Below, one piece after another: positions 1-11,562 of a stretch of 64,000 bases of DNA. This stretch comes from Amphiura filiformis. Its lineage: Eukaryota; Echinodermata; Ophiuroidea; Amphilepidida; Amphiuridae. Each line of letters opens with the position of its first letter. The first letter of the stretch is position 1. The stretch is taken from positions 22,732,893-22,796,892 of the forward strand of contig NC_092646.1 in assembly GCF_039555335.1 (NCBI RefSeq). Direction: 5' to 3'. The position numbers were made by a program, and so were the translations under genes. Under the pieces are notes generated by a model. That model was not told the DNA's origin and ran no database searches. It saw only the letters and a list, made by a program, of their open reading frames with translations.

Positions 1-40
1 TCCCTTTCCTTTACTTTACTTCCCTTTCCTTTCCTTATTT
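1..40. repeat. Pyrimidine-rich simple repeat
   Basis: The window opens inside a low-complexity tract of TCCCTTTCC and TTTACTT words. The left boundary is outside the window. Confidence 0.6.
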
Positions 41-636
41 GTATTAGTTTTGTTTTAAATACTCTGGAAAATCAGTTCTTTTCTCAATACATGAAGGATT
101 GTTAACATCCGCGTTCGAGTGACAATCATTAAACTGAATACAAAAACACAGCTGACCCCGTACATCTGAATGACACTATCTCTGCATGTCACTATTGTTT
201 TAACGAAATGGAGTGTCATGATTCACTTAACACAAAATGAATCACTACCCTTGAGTTTACGTTAGTACATGTGTGGTACTTATCTTCTATAATAATGTAT
301 CTTCATTTGTGTTACTTGTGTACTTTTTTTTCATGTTTCTCCAGTCCAATACACAGATGTACGCTATGAGAAATACATCTGTGATGTTTGTAAATTGAAA
401 TGATTTGGTGAAATTTCGTATTTATCTTACATGTTACCCCCCGGGCATGTTACATGACCAGCAAACGAAGAAAATTCCCATACAATGCTTATAATTAAAA
501 TGAAAACTTAAGGGCGCGGTTACCCACCTTTGTATAGTATTTTTGTGGGACCCGAGAGCACACAAGACATTGCATTCTGAGTATGATGAATGACTTTCTG
601 GTATCAAATAATGTTGATTTTGAGAAATTCGCGACA
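41..636. other. Unassigned AT-rich DNA
   Basis: I see no gene, RNA or repeat here. A 67-codon minus-strand frame (434-637) has no recognisable motif. Confidence 0.5.
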
Positions 637-875
637 TACCGTAAAACCTCGTCTACAAGCATATAAAGTGCTTTTGATGACAGCTAAATTAATCTAGACG
701 TCATCCACCGACAAAATTATAATGGAGTTTGAGCAAATTAATTACCGATACAAGCATTTACAAACAAGTACTATTGTAAGCCCAATCTTTTGTATTGGCA
801 TATTTACGGCTGTTTCGTATTAATTTATCTTTCATCAAAAACACTCTATATGCTTGTAAACGAGGTTTTACGGTA
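637..875. mobile_element. MITE, TA-flanked, CCGTAAAACCTCG termini
   Basis: The left end (637-680) and the right end (832-875) are near-perfect reverse complements. Both begin TACCGTAAAACCTCGT and continue through an ACAAGCATAT core to TTTTGATGA. TA sits at both extremities, as expected for a Tc1/mariner-type TA target duplication. There is no internal coding capacity. The element at 5295-5552 shares the terminal word CCGTAAAA(M)CTC, so the two probably belong to one superfamily. The Tc1/mariner placement is inferred from the TA flank only. Confidence 0.75.
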
Positions 876-1662
876 ATACAAATTTTTATGACAAATTATT
901 CAAAATTGATATTTTTGATATTTAATTTTAAACGTCCTGGAAATAAACTTTATAAATCTAATGATATGTAATTAAAGTGTATGTTTATTTTTAGAAGAAC
1001 CTTCCTAATATTTTCTATCGCATTTCTTTAAAAACATAAATAATACCTTTAAATGTGAACCTTTTCGAACTCTCAAGGACCTTTTCAAAAACAACCTTTC
1101 GGGAACCTTAACCAGATTTTTCTTTATCTCCATCCCACGTGAAGCTAGTGCTGTAAGATAGTAAATAAACGAAAAATAATCAAAAATACACTCATTTTTA
1201 ATAGATTTTTCTTTCAAAAAACAGACACCAGTCCGCCACAATGGGTGTTAATAGACGTTCTCAATTCCCTCGCACGATCAAAGATGGTCAACTTATATAT
1301 TTTCACCCCCTCAAATCACCTAAATCCTTTATTTGACCAAAACAAGTTAAATCTTACAATAACATGGCGATTAGCTAACATTATTTGCCTGTAGGAGAAA
1401 CAATTGACATTCCAGTGGAGCTCCTTTTTATTTTGGCATTATGAGACTGAGCACACATCTTGTTGCTTTAGTTACAATGGTAGGAGTGATTTCTGTTGGG
1501 GGTACATTTGGGATAAGTCAACATTTTGGTCAATAGAAAGGCTCGAAAAGTGCCAAGAGGTAAAGATAAACATGGCGATTGTTCATTTTCGTGCCAGTGA
1601 CCATTCCGTGGGTTTCCACCATCATGTGGATGTTGCAAAGAGTCAAATATTTCATTTTAACT
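876..1662. other. Unassigned AT-rich DNA
   Basis: No recognisable gene or repeat. A 98-codon plus frame (1404-1700) runs into the adjacent dispersed repeat and has no family signature. Confidence 0.5.
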
Positions 1663-1908
1663 CTCTCCACGCGGGTGTCGACTGCAGCCGACAAGTTTAA
1701 ACATTTTTTTTAACAATTCAAATAATTTCAGAATAATTGTAAATTTTGATGACCATATTTGAAATCAGCATGAAAAATGGGTTAAAATGAGTACAACCAA
1801 GCCTATTATTGGTTCAGTGGTTCTTGAGATAGCTCTTGGTATTTTGAGAAAATATATCTCAAAACTTTGCTTTTAATGTTGAAGCCTATTGCTAGCATGC
1901 AGAGTATT
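1663..1908 (+). repeat. Dispersed repeat family A, full-length copy
   Basis: About 245 bp. It begins with CTCCACGCGGGTGTCGACTG, has a T/A-rich stretch, then a conserved centre (ATATTTGAAATCAGCATGAA, GTACAA-CAAGCCTA-TATTGG, TTCAGTGGTTCTTGAGATAG) and ends GCAGAGTATT. Other copies lie at 15222-15460, 36701-36881, 47275-47445 (minus), 48527-48737 and 58052-58276, with fragments elsewhere. I see no terminal inverted repeats, A/B boxes or poly(A), so the element class is unknown. Confidence 0.8.
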
Positions 1909-2358
1909 TTAAAATGAGAACATTTATCTCAAGAGCCACTGATATGATACTAGGCATGTTTATACTATTATATATGGGTTTACCATGTGAAGTCAGAAAT
2001 TTCACCTGCAAAAAATATACAAAAATTTTGTTTAGTCGTCACTTCAAACAACATCCGCGCCATAATGGTTTTATCTTTTAAAATGTTGCAGATTTGAAGG
2101 TCTTATTATGTTAACTAGATTCATGATATTCACGTAGAGACTGTTCAATATCTTTGTAATGGTTGTTACATTTTAACATTACAAAGTAAGGAATAATGTA
2201 CCTTAACATATTGGTTACATATTCCATGTTATAGTATTTATATCTGGATGTTTGATGAACAGTTAGCTTATGTAGAGATGCAGGGGACGATATGTCAGAT
2301 TACGTGATCAACTGCACTAAAAATAACCAATTATACGGTAACATAAAATAATATATCT
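1909..2358. other. Unassigned; includes an inverted fragment of family A
   Basis: Bases 1921-1966 read, in reverse complement, like the central part of family A (GTATAAACATGCCTAGTATC followed by a TCAGTGGCTCTTGAGAT-like stretch). This fragment therefore lies head-to-head with the copy just upstream. The rest is unremarkable. Confidence 0.5.
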
Positions 2359-2730
2359 TTGATTGATTGATTGATTGATTGACTGATTGCTTGTTTGTTT
2401 CTTTGTTTCTTTGTTTAATTGTTTCTTTGATTGATTGATTGATATGTATGTTGATCGATGGAATGATTGGTTACTTGATTGCTTAATCGATTGATTGATT
2501 AATTAATTGCTTGTTCGTTTGATTTATTTATTTATTTATTGATTTATTCGTTACTTGGTTGCTTGAATGAATGATTGAATAAATAAATGAATGATGATGA
2601 TCTATTGATTAAATTGATCGATCGATCGATTGAATGATTGAATGGTTGACTGACTGGTCGATTGATTGACTGGTTGATTGATTGATCGATCGATCTATCG
2701 ATTGATCGATTGCTAGATAGATCGATTGAT

Positions 2731-2769
<39 letters not shown>

Positions 2770-2770
2770 C

Positions 2771-2815
<45 letters not shown>

Positions 2816-2886
2816 GAATGAATGAATGAATGAATGAATGATTGAATGATTGAATGATTGATTGATTGATCGGTCGATTGATTGTC
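2359..2886. repeat. (ATTG)n microsatellite with GATC/AATG variants
   Basis: Some 530 bp of tetranucleotide repeat, mostly GATT/ATTG with patches of GATC and AATG. A 133-codon minus frame rich in Asn-Gln-Ser-Ile reads straight through it and is not a gene. Confidence 0.95.
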
Positions 2887-3288
2887 TTTATTATTTTAAC
2901 TGCCATAGAAAGGATATTTTCTAATAACAGAATGATTTCAACCATGCATTCTAACCATAACGAATGTGTGGTACGTGATTCTGTTTGGTGTTTGTAGAAT
3001 AGCTACAATTGATACAACAATTATTGTTGAAAACGTCTCTGAGCATAAATCTAGGCGAAAATGTCCTTGCATTTTTGTGTTATACTGATGGTTAAGAGCA
3101 AAACAAAGCTGTAACCATATTGTAAAAGGTCACATTAAGTAAATGAAATAGCTGAAAATAACATTGTAATATTATCTGGGATGAAAGTAGAAAACAAACA
3201 TGCAAGGCATTGGCATTTTATAAAGTATCTAAATTTGAAAAATACGTGTAACAGGTGGGAAGGAAAGGCGTAAAAAGAAAGGGCAATT
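2887..3288. other. Unassigned AT-rich DNA
   Basis: No gene or repeat recognised. Confidence 0.5.
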
Positions 3289-3564
3289 GGCTGTTCCATT
3301 TAAAATCCACACTACCCCTGTGGAAAATTTTGGAAATATCTTCCACAGGGGGAGTATGAATTTAAAATGGAATCATCACATTAGGCTGCTCTATTTAAAA
3401 CTCATCCTCCCTCTGTGGAAGATTAAAGTTGAATCTTTCTCAGAGGGTGTATGAAATTCAAATTGAGTTGCCTAATGGGTTAATTCCATTTGAAATTCAT
3501 ACTCCCTCTGTAGAAGATATTTCCAAAATCTTCCACAGGGGTAGTGTGGATCATGGAATAGCTC
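3289..3564. mobile_element. Foldback MITE, family B (GGCT-TTCCATTT termini)
   Basis: The left arm starts GGCTGTTCCATTTAAAATCC and continues ACACTACCCCTGTGGAA. The right arm reads the complement (TTCCACAGGGGTAGTGTGGA, then TGGAATAGC). Extra internal copies of the CTGTGGAAGAT word make it multiply foldable. ATT occurs on both flanks (3286-3288 and 3565-3567), consistent with a 3-bp target duplication. Relatives are at 10351-10635, 36882-37143 and 61631-61935. Confidence 0.75.
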
Positions 3565-3634
3565 ATTATATATATACATCTCAAAACCATGTCAATGTTT
3601 AAATCAAAAGCTAACATATATCCTCACAACGCCA

Positions 3635-3795
3635 GCTATATAATGAAAGACAGAGATAAAAAGACTAGTTCACTTCTGACGTCAGGGACTCAGGGTAAAG
3701 GCGCGCCGTGATTGGTTGCCGACCTGCGCAATACGGCAGTCCTGTTTAGTTGTCAGAATTTCAGATGCGAACTATCTCTGCCTTTCATTATAGCC
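3635..3795. mobile_element. Short MITE with about 20-bp inverted termini
   Basis: TATAATGAAAGACAGAGATA (from 3639) is matched by TATCTCTGCCTTTCATTATA (ending 3792), 19 of 20 bases complementary. GGCTATA/AGCTATA extends the match by a few bases. The interior is more GC-rich than its surroundings, with a CRE-like TGACGTCA at 3678 and a CCAAT-type ATTGGTTG at 3711. The family is unknown. Confidence 0.6.
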
Positions 3796-5149
3796 CCCTA
3801 TTTTCCATTTTAATGTGATTTTAATGGCGCAACTATTCTACCATTAACTCGCCATATCTCCCTGTTGTATGCTGGGGCGACATAAACCCAACCCTTATTC
3901 TTCACACATGCACCGTTGCATGCTGGGAGGACAACACAACCCCATCCTATGATCGTCCATATCCCAGGGTCCGTATCAATATCCACCAGGGAATTCCTAG
4001 ACCAATGTCCCATACAGTCATTCCATGGATCTCCCCTCATTCGCTTGTCTTAGGTATCGTAACATCGTGACTTGAGGCACGCAATCATATCTATTTGGTG
4101 GAATTATGTTTCGAATCATTACCGAGTGTCCAGTTAGATTGACCATTAGTGAAGCTATTAGTGTCCACCCAAGGGGGACCTGGCAGCCTGGCCGGAAAAA
4201 CGTCTGGCCATATAACTCTATTCTCATTTGTAGTACTATAGTATTATTAACTTGTTGAAATATCATCTACTGAAGATAGCAGAAAACATCGCTCAGACGT
4301 ATACCTCTTGGGGAAATAAGGGGAGAAAATAATAATAAAAACACAACTAAATCAAAGACCGTACATGCCCCTGACAAGCAAATGAAAGAGAAAAGTGCCT
4401 ATCTGACAAAAAATAAAAGCGAACATCGGGAAGGCAAAGGAAAAGAAAAGGGACAAGGAGCATGTTTACACGCAACATTTTCGCGCGCGCACATCGTCCC
4501 AATAAAGTCTGTTTTGGAAGCTCGAAGACTTTACATGTCCCACCGATAATAACTGGTCAAAATGATGCAACCGGCAATTCCTTTTTTCATCTTTGCCCCG
4601 AAATTTTTACCCCCCGCGACTAACCAAGAAAGCTGGCTACGCCCCAAAGTGGCGGTATGATATGGCGGACCCAGTTTTGAGTTTTAATTTTTTTTTTTCA
4701 AATAAGTGGCCCAAAATACTATTTGGTAACCTATATTTTAAGCCTGTGTGTCGAGCAAAACAAATGTTAGTTTTTTGTGTGTTTTTTTCAACTATCTTGA
4801 GAAGAATTTCATTTTACCCAAACCGTTGCATCTTTTTATCACCATAATAATGTACTTTCAGGAATCTACCAATATTGCATGACAGATGCACGACGTCTTG
4901 CCTGCAAATTTCTAAAAGATCCACATTCTTCTTTCCACTAATGGATAATTTCCTCATCGTCAAACCCTCTTCGTCATGGTAACTGTCATCAGGTCACGGT
5001 TTACTTAATTTTCTTAGCAAACAATATTTAAGAAGATCATTTCTCTAAAGCACTAAATGTACTTGAAAAAGGGAACAAATGTAGATGAAAAACGTGCTTT
5101 TTACTCCATATGTACGGATGAGACCTGTGCAGTATTATTATATATGTCA
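3796..5149. other. Unassigned, two unrecognised minus-strand frames
   Basis: Open frames 4266-4018 (82 codons) and 4040-3810 (76 codons) overlap on the minus strand in different frames. They have mixed amino-acid composition and no motif I recognise. The join could mark a decayed coding fragment, but codon-level evidence is lacking. A half copy of the dispersed palindrome (ATCTACTGAAGATAGC) lies at 4265-4280. Confidence 0.4.
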
Positions 5150-5291
5150 TCACGCTTTGGGACAAGTCATTTGAGACGCAGCGCGTAAGACCGGTAGCAC
5201 GTGATGAAAGATTCAATTTTGGCGGTTGAAATGAGCTGAGATGTCACACATAAACATTGACTTGACTAGACTATCAGCTGATTGGCATGTG
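5150..5291 (+). repeat. Dispersed repeat C, copy 1
   Basis: This matches 5807-5953: GTCATTTGAGACGC, GCGTAAGACC-GTAGCACGTG, then an AGCTGATTG-CATGT end. The sequence between diverges moderately. The conserved GCACGTGATGA contains an E-box-like CACGTG. The CCGTAAAA MITE sits immediately downstream, at 5295. Confidence 0.7.
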
Positions 5292-5294
5292 TAA

Positions 5295-5552
5295 TACCGT
5301 AAAAACTCAATAGTTAGCATATGTGCTTACTATCGAGCGCTTTTGAAAACATGAAATTGTACCAGAGTCCGGCGCTTTACAAACTGAGCTAATGGGGTTG
5401 AGACACACATTTGCAGTTTACTTGTTCGTATATATAACTGTGTATCGATGATTTGCTCAAAACCCTTTACACTTTTGTGGATGGGGCTCTTCATGTTTGC
5501 ATGTTTTAAAAGCGCTCGATAGTATATGCTAACTATCGAATTTTTTACGGTA
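5295..5552. mobile_element. MITE, TA-flanked, CCGTAAAAACTC termini
   Basis: The left terminus TACCGTAAAAACTCAATAGT is mirrored by ACTATCGAATTTTTTACGGTA at the right end. Internal GCTTACTATCGAGCGCTTTT pairs with AAAAGCGCTCGATAGTATATG, so each arm is about 50 bp. TA lies at both ends (5295-5296 and 5551-5552). It shares terminal bases with the 637-875 element but has a different interior. An 87-codon minus frame across it is not a gene. Confidence 0.75.
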
Positions 5553-5806
5553 TTATACACATAAACTTTTTTGTATTTTGCGCATTTTATCAAATGTTAT
5601 GTATATAATTCTCTATAATTATTACAAGTCATAGTCACATGATTCGTCCTATCCCCAGTTGGTAGTCATACACGTCTTTAATCTGAGAAAAAATCTTGAT
5701 TTTCCTTCTACTTTCTCTCCTCTATCGTTTTCCTCCTTACCATGCTTACTCCATGCGCTCAAAAATGAAGACGATCTGTGGAGTAGACCCATATCCATGC
5801 TGAACA

Positions 5807-5953
5807 TCACGCACTATAAGACGAGTCATTTGAGACGCGATGCGTAAGACCAGTAGCACGTGATGACAGATCCGATTTAAAGGTGATTCGGATGAGTTGA
5901 TGTTGTCAGCGCATCGTTGCCATGGTTTGACCAGCTGATTGACATGTTCATTA
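5807..5953 (+). repeat. Dispersed repeat C, copy 2
   Basis: Second copy of the repeat at 5150-5291, with the same orientation and order of conserved words, including GTAGCACGTGATGA. No transposon terminus was found. Confidence 0.7.
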
Positions 5954-6470
5954 TCAGTTCGAGTGCGAGTAAAGAAGTGAGGGATTCAAAACTACTCCCG
6001 ATTCAAGAAAAATATTGAACTTTGTTTTTTTGAATTAAAAAAAGTATTGTCTTGTTTTTGCCAAAAGAAATACAGCTAAAATTAAATCCTTAGTTTCTAA
6101 CTGGTAAATAAAGTTAAATTTGAAATATTTGTCGAGTTTTTTGGGTTTTTTTGGAAATTAGTGAAGAAAGAAAGAAAGAAAAGAAAAGAAAACAATATAG
6201 CCTACATATCTTGTGTTGTCGCACACAAAAAGGTCAACTTTCTTCCAATCAGTACCCAGAAATAAATTCTGGCCACACCCCTGCATGAGATTTTCTAGTT
6301 GTTTGTTTATTTGTTCTTGTGATTGTTTTTTTATTTTTTTATCTACTGATGATTTTTTCTCATTTTGATAAGAATCAGTAAATGGTCAGAGACCCTTATG
6401 ACGACTTCTATAATATAAGTTAACTTCATTTTGGCAAGAAAAAGGTGTCTGTAATTAATATGAAGGGTCG
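5954..6470. other. Unassigned DNA with a GAAA-rich stretch
   Basis: Purine-rich (GAAA)n at 6163-6192. Nothing else recognised. Confidence 0.5.
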
Positions 6471-6835
6471 TTAAGGTGGCGCTAACTAGTAATTCAGATT
6501 TTTTTTAAACTTCACATTATAGTCATGTTAGTAGTGCATGAATGGCATAGCACATGCATGGTGCTAAAGAGATATTCTTAATACACATTCGACTTAGGTA
6601 TTGCAGTTCTTGAGATATGGACCAACATGTGAAGAAAATAATTACTTTTATCATTTTATCTTATCTTAAGCACCACAATATCTACATAACTGTGGGTGCA
6701 ATTTTATTTAAATTATTCATCAGACTCCCTCTAAAGTCATTAAGGTGATCATAATTTATATTTAAAACGACATTATCATTATATATTTTTATACAAAGAA
6801 GCTGTCAAAAATACTTATGTTAAGCGCCACCTTAA
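6471..6835. mobile_element. TTAA-flanked MITE, GGTGGCGC termini
   Basis: The ends read TTAAGGTGGCGCT (6471) and AGCGCCACCTTAA (ending 6835). TTAA at both extremities is the target signature of piggyBac-type transposons. GGTGG as the first bases inside TTAA is shared with the elements at 12312-12647 and 45710-45918. The interior is AT-rich and non-coding. Confidence 0.7.
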
Positions 6836-7489
6836 CAGTTTCTTTATAGATAGATGGACTATTCCTTGGAATCTGTGGTGGTAGCCTCACGTACACTTAA
6901 ACCATATCATCTAACATAGGCCCCTTAATTATAGTCTCATATCATAGCCATAAAGCATCCATATCAGGCCACCTGCTATAAACCTATAGGCATCATCGCC
7001 CACTATGGCAAACCCCTTCATGGTTCATCACCCTTCATACGACATGGTCTGGAACACGGGTCTCTCAATTAAAGACTTATTTATAATAATTGGCTTTTGT
7101 TATTAGAAACCTAAGGCTATATATTAGATGGAGTTATGAATAGAAACAATAGGATGAACATATAAATGTCTTTAAAACTGAAATATCTCCACTCTGAAGC
7201 TCATTTATTAATGTCCAATGTGTACTACGTAAGAGAAGAGCCAATTTTTCGTCCAGATTTGTCAACTTTTTGTTCCATTTTTAGTCATTTTAATGTCACT
7301 TTACTCTTTGCCGTCCCCATTTTATCCCTAAAACAATTGTGTGAAAGACACTTTTTCCTCCCCATTGGCTACATCACTGCATTCTAAATTTTTAAATCTG
7401 AGACTCAGACTCATCTCAATTAGAGATCATTACTTATTTTTTTGCTGAACCATGATACCATCAGCATATATAAGCATGATAGAATTTAA
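6836..7489. other. Unassigned AT-rich DNA
   Basis: A 73-codon plus frame (7166-7387) has no known motif. Nothing else seen. Confidence 0.5.
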
Positions 7490-7955
7490 ACACTTTTCTA
7501 AACTCAAAATACCACGAGTGGTGTCATATGAAAGAGAAAAAAGTAACAAAAATATAATAAAAAATATTAACCATCCCGGGGTGGCACTCATTATAAGACC
7601 TGGGCCAATGTTCACGTGTGTCCTTTTTATATCTTAAAATGCCAAGAAGGTATATGACCCCGAGTGGTGTCAAATGAAAGAGATGAAAAAGTTAAGAACA
7701 TACTAAAAATAATTTCCCCGTGCATCGGGGTGTCACTCCTTATAAGACCCGTGTCAATATTCCTATTTTGGGTCCTGTTCAAAATCACAAGGTATGAACC
7801 CCGAGTGGTGTCAAATGAAACGGAGAAAGAAAAAAAGAATATAATAAAAAATAACTCCTCTGCCCGGGGGAGATTCCTGATAAGACTCGGGTCAATATTT
7901 ATATTTTAGGTCCTTTTCATATCTCGAATCCCAAGAAGTTATGGCCCCCGGGTGA
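7490..7955 (+). repeat. About 145-bp tandem repeat, roughly three units
   Basis: The anchor GAGTGGTGTCA recurs at 7516, 7662 and 7803 (periods 146 and 141). Each unit then has AATGAAAGAGA-like, AATATAATAAAAA-like and GGGG-TG-CACTC words, a TATAAGAC, and a GTCAATATT- or CCAATGTT-type segment. The units are clearly diverged, so the array is old. Short open frames on both strands are by-products. Confidence 0.85.
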
Positions 7956-9431
7956 CAATGGAATACCGTAATCTACTGCAAAAGCCTCATGGTTCAGCTA
8001 TGATGCAGTAACCGCTCTAGTTATTTGAACATGTTGAAAAACAAAGAATATTGTGTAAATGTATGTAAAATACAATTGTGGCTGGTTTCTTGCCAATTAA
8101 AGGTTCTTTCATCACTTAAAACATGCAAGAAATAAAAATAGTTATCTTTCTGAGGGGGTTGCGTTGTTTCTTCAGGTTCCGCTTGTTTTTCTTCTTTAGG
8201 TATATAAGTCCTCAATGCAAAACACCTTAATTACACTAAACGGAAGGATATTAACTTGAAATTGCAATAAAAAACAAGCCAATTTCAATGAATATAATGA
8301 TGCATGGTGGTGGTGGAGGTGGCTATGACTTTATGTATCATAAAAATAATTTAATAAGATATAAGAGAAAGGATTACATTTTTATAAATTTGTGACAACC
8401 GGGGACTGACTCCTTAATCCAATACCAGAAAAACCCTATCTGACGAAATCTATATCAATACAGGCCCTATATCACTTTAGCCATGAGCACGGCAGTCTGA
8501 ACACGAACAATACTAGGACTCGCTCTCAATCATATGCCATTATTTTCAATGAAAATACTAATAGTTTGCATTTTATTAAATCATAATATTTCGGAATTAT
8601 TGTAACCAACTCGTGCACTGTTAAAGGAAATGGATATATTTTGGACTTTGATATAAGAATATAATACCACAATGCGATTTTTGAAAAACTTAAAATATTT
8701 CCTTAGAATTCGCCTCTATATTCACTTGTTAAATAAAATCACTTGTTTGTACTGCTTACGCGCTATGTTTTGGTTGTTTAAACGGATCAACAAAGACAGG
8801 CTTAAAGAGTGGCAGTTTAAACACTGTAGTTCTAGCAAATATTATAGATAAACTCATACCTTAGGCGCTTTAAGAGCCCAGTGGTTATTCTTCTTATTAC
8901 GGGGCAAATCTAGGCCAGTAATATGGTTGGCGTAATACTTGAAGAGCGCTAAGCGTACACGTAATTCGCCGCTGGGGTGAACAAACACTGCTTTTAAAAA
9001 TAAAGCGACTAGAACTATTGGTGCGATGTTTTCCTTTTCCTAAGGGTTCTTTTTTTCCCACAAAAAATTGTTGGTTGGGTCGCCGCCGCTTACTTGGCAG
9101 CTCTGTCGAGTCCCCGATTTGTAAGGAGACCAGATCCACAACCGTGTTATTGTCTTTTTAATGCAATTTAACGCCTTCTTTTTAATTCGTTCGTTATTTT
9201 GGTAGAAAAAAAGCGTTATTTATATAGTCAAACTTCGATGAATGGTATTTACTGGGAACATTGATGTATGACAACACTTGTGTGATCATGGCAAGTGCGC
9301 ATTTTAGAAAATGATATTCATGTAAACAAACCTATTCGATATTTTTAGTTTCCATTTCACAAATTGTGTATCTTATTTCATGCCATCTAATCCTCCTCCG
9401 CGTTTCTTCGTCATCCTGGTTCCTCATCATT
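7956..9431. other. Unassigned AT-rich DNA
   Basis: Only a short GGT run (8306-8322) stands out. An 80-codon minus frame (8897-9139) lacks recognisable motifs. No gene called. Confidence 0.5.
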
Positions 9432-9830
9432 AGCCCTCCTCCTCCTCCTCCTCCTCCTCCTCATTAGCTCATATTGTCGTGTTCCTCCTCCTCCTTCATG
9501 TGTCCTTTTCCTCGCGGCTCCTCCTCCTTCGCCTAATCGTTAGTCCTCTTTCTTCTCTCTTCCTCTTCCTCATCTTCCTTCTTCTCCTCCTCCTCACCCC
9601 CTCTCTTCCCCCTTCTCCTCTCTTCCTCCTTCTCCTCTCCTTCTTCTTTCTTCTTCATTCTCCTCTCTTCCTCATTCTCCTCTCTTCCTCCCAAGTTCTT
9701 CCTCATATACGTCTCCTCCTCCTTCTCCTCCTCTTTTCCTTCTCCTCTCTTCTTGTTCCTCCTCATCTTTCTCCTCCTCCTTCTACTCCTCCATTTCCTC
9801 TTCCTCCTCCTCATCATCACCATCATCATA
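9432..9830. repeat. (TCC)n/(TTC)n polypyrimidine tract
   Basis: About 400 bp of almost uninterrupted C/T on the plus strand: pure (CTC)n at 9432-9462, then TCC, CTT and CTCTTC mixtures, ending in CATCAT. Strand asymmetry of this length is the type that can form triplex (H-DNA) structures. The Leu/Ser-rich plus frame and the Glu/Arg/Lys-rich minus frame are artefacts of the tract. Confidence 0.95.
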
Positions 9831-10350
9831 ATCTAACCACTAGCATCGTTGTTGGTGCCATTGTCAGGACATTGTCACATGTCGTCATCGTCATCTCCCT
9901 CTTCCTCCACCTCCTTATCCTCCACCTCCTCCTAGCTTCCTCTCTGCTTCCTTCTCTTCAATCTCAGTCAATCCTATCTATATTAATCACTTTCTAAAAT
10001 AATGTCACATCAGAGACCGTGTTAGATCATAGAAATAGTTAGATCAAAGAGTAGGGGATGAATATTTCTAAAAGTATTTTTTCACAACAATGACACAAAA
10101 GATGAATCTGATGTAAACCTACAAAGTAAAGTTTAACAAAGAGATCGTATGAAATCGATTACGCCTATACTAAAGGCACATGACCTAATCAATAATATAG
10201 ATATTTTAAGTATATAATTGAACAATCTGGCAAGATTTAATAAATCTTTATCAGTCCATGGAGACTATAGACGTGGTTCCCACTGCATTCATTGCGTGTT
10301 AAACCTACTTAAGAAATCCTCATAGCCATGGTAATGGTTCTGAACAATTT
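9831..10350. other. Fading pyrimidine-rich flank, then unassigned DNA
   Basis: C/T-rich words continue to about 9975. The remainder is AT-rich without recognised features. Confidence 0.5.
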
Positions 10351-10635
10351 GGCTGTTCCATTTAAACCCCCACCCCCTGGAAGGTTTAGCTAAATTCTTC
10401 CACAGAGGGAGTATGAGTGTAGAATAGAATAGAATAGAATAGAATAGAATAGACAATTGGGTAACTTCCATTTGAAATAATCACTCCAGTTATATGAAAG
10501 ATATAAGTAAATCCATAATAATACAGAGGGGGTATGGGTTTCAATATGATTAACCCTGACCAGTTACATTTGAAAAACATACTCACCCTGTGGAAAATAT
10601 TTCCAATAGATAGTGTGGATTTCAACTGGAATAGC
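10351..10635. mobile_element. Foldback MITE, family B, with internal TAGAA microsatellite
   Basis: It opens GGCTGTTCCATTTAAA and closes with ATTTCAACTGGAATAGC. Inside are the diagnostic CTTCCACAGAGGGAGTATGA and CACCCTGTGGAAAATATTTC segments. A (TAGAA)n expansion of about 32 bp (10420-10452) interrupts the body. The same architecture is seen at 36882-37143. Confidence 0.65.
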
Positions 10636-11023
10636 GCTATTTCATCGATTTTACTCAGACCATTCTTATGACGATTTAATGATCAATATTTTTATATTAT
10701 TATCTTTGAACAATAATGACAATGAAAAGAAGTAAAGCCCCCACAAAAATCTTTTACAGGATTGTTATCTCCTTAGTTGCGTTCAATTTTCCGCATGGTA
10801 AAATTGGCATAAATGAGGTTAAAAGATTTTCAGATTTGTGCACCGGATTGAGGACAAACGGTCTGACAAAAGTCTATCTTGACAATGCTCGTCTCCATAA
10901 GTTTAAAGATGCGTGGCATCTTGCATGTTCATGACGATATAAGGAGAGCAATAAGGAAAATTGTCAACCATGACCCATATATAGCCTAATAATATATTGG
11001 ACCCTGGCTATACGTCGAATGCT
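10636..11023. other. Unassigned DNA
   Basis: A 72-codon plus frame (10716-10934) with a protein-like composition but no recognised family. Nothing else. Confidence 0.4.
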
Positions 11024-11138
11024 CAGTGCAAGAAGTGGGTAAGTGCAATAGCTGCACTGTAAATGTTGAGCAATTTACACACAGTATATTGTACTCATCT
11101 ACACATGGCAGCTATTGCACTTATCACTTTTGGCACTG
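11024..11138. repeat. Inverted repeat with about 32-bp arms
   Basis: The left arm begins CAGTGCAAGAAGTGGG and contains TAAGTGCAATAGCTGC (11040-11055). The right arm has GCAGCTATTGCACTTA (11108-11123) and closes with GCACTG. The loop is about 50 bp. It could be a small foldback element; no family recognised. Confidence 0.6.
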
Positions 11139-11475
11139 TGCAGTCGACGTGCCAAATTAGGTCGAACTCCAACTTCAGCTCCAACCAGTGATAGCGTATA
11201 ATCCTTTTGTAGATATACCGGTATTCATTTTTCTCGATTTGTGATATTTCAAAATAAAACTGGGGAAATATAAAGAAAAATAAATAAGAAAATGTGTGCT
11301 AATTTAGATTGTATTTTTTAAAAGTTGTAAACCTAGGAATTTTAAAAGCCAGGGTGTCATTATTTAAAGCCAACATGGGGCACATGTTGCATGACATATC
11401 TCAACCAGTTTGAAAATGGCGTATATCGCGTTTTGAATATGACCTCTAATTCAACTGTATACCTCCTCTGTTCGT

Positions 11476-11562
11476 TACTTCTGACTCTGACTCTGACTCT
11501 GACTCTGTAACGTCTAACGTTGACTCTATAACGGTGACTCTAACTCTAACTCTTATTCTCTT
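11476..11562. repeat. (GACTCT)n microsatellite, degenerating
   Basis: Perfect GACTCT repeats at the left end decay into TAACTC and GACTCTA variants. Confidence 0.85.

Noticed and set aside
2544..2945. 133-codon Asn/Gln/Ser/Ile-rich minus frame
   Set aside because: It is entirely a translation of the ATTG/GATC microsatellite.
9479..9997. 172-codon Leu/Ser/Pro-rich frame as a membrane protein, and the Glu/Arg-rich frame opposite
   Set aside because: Both are translations of a polypyrimidine/polypurine tract. No start context or homology was seen.
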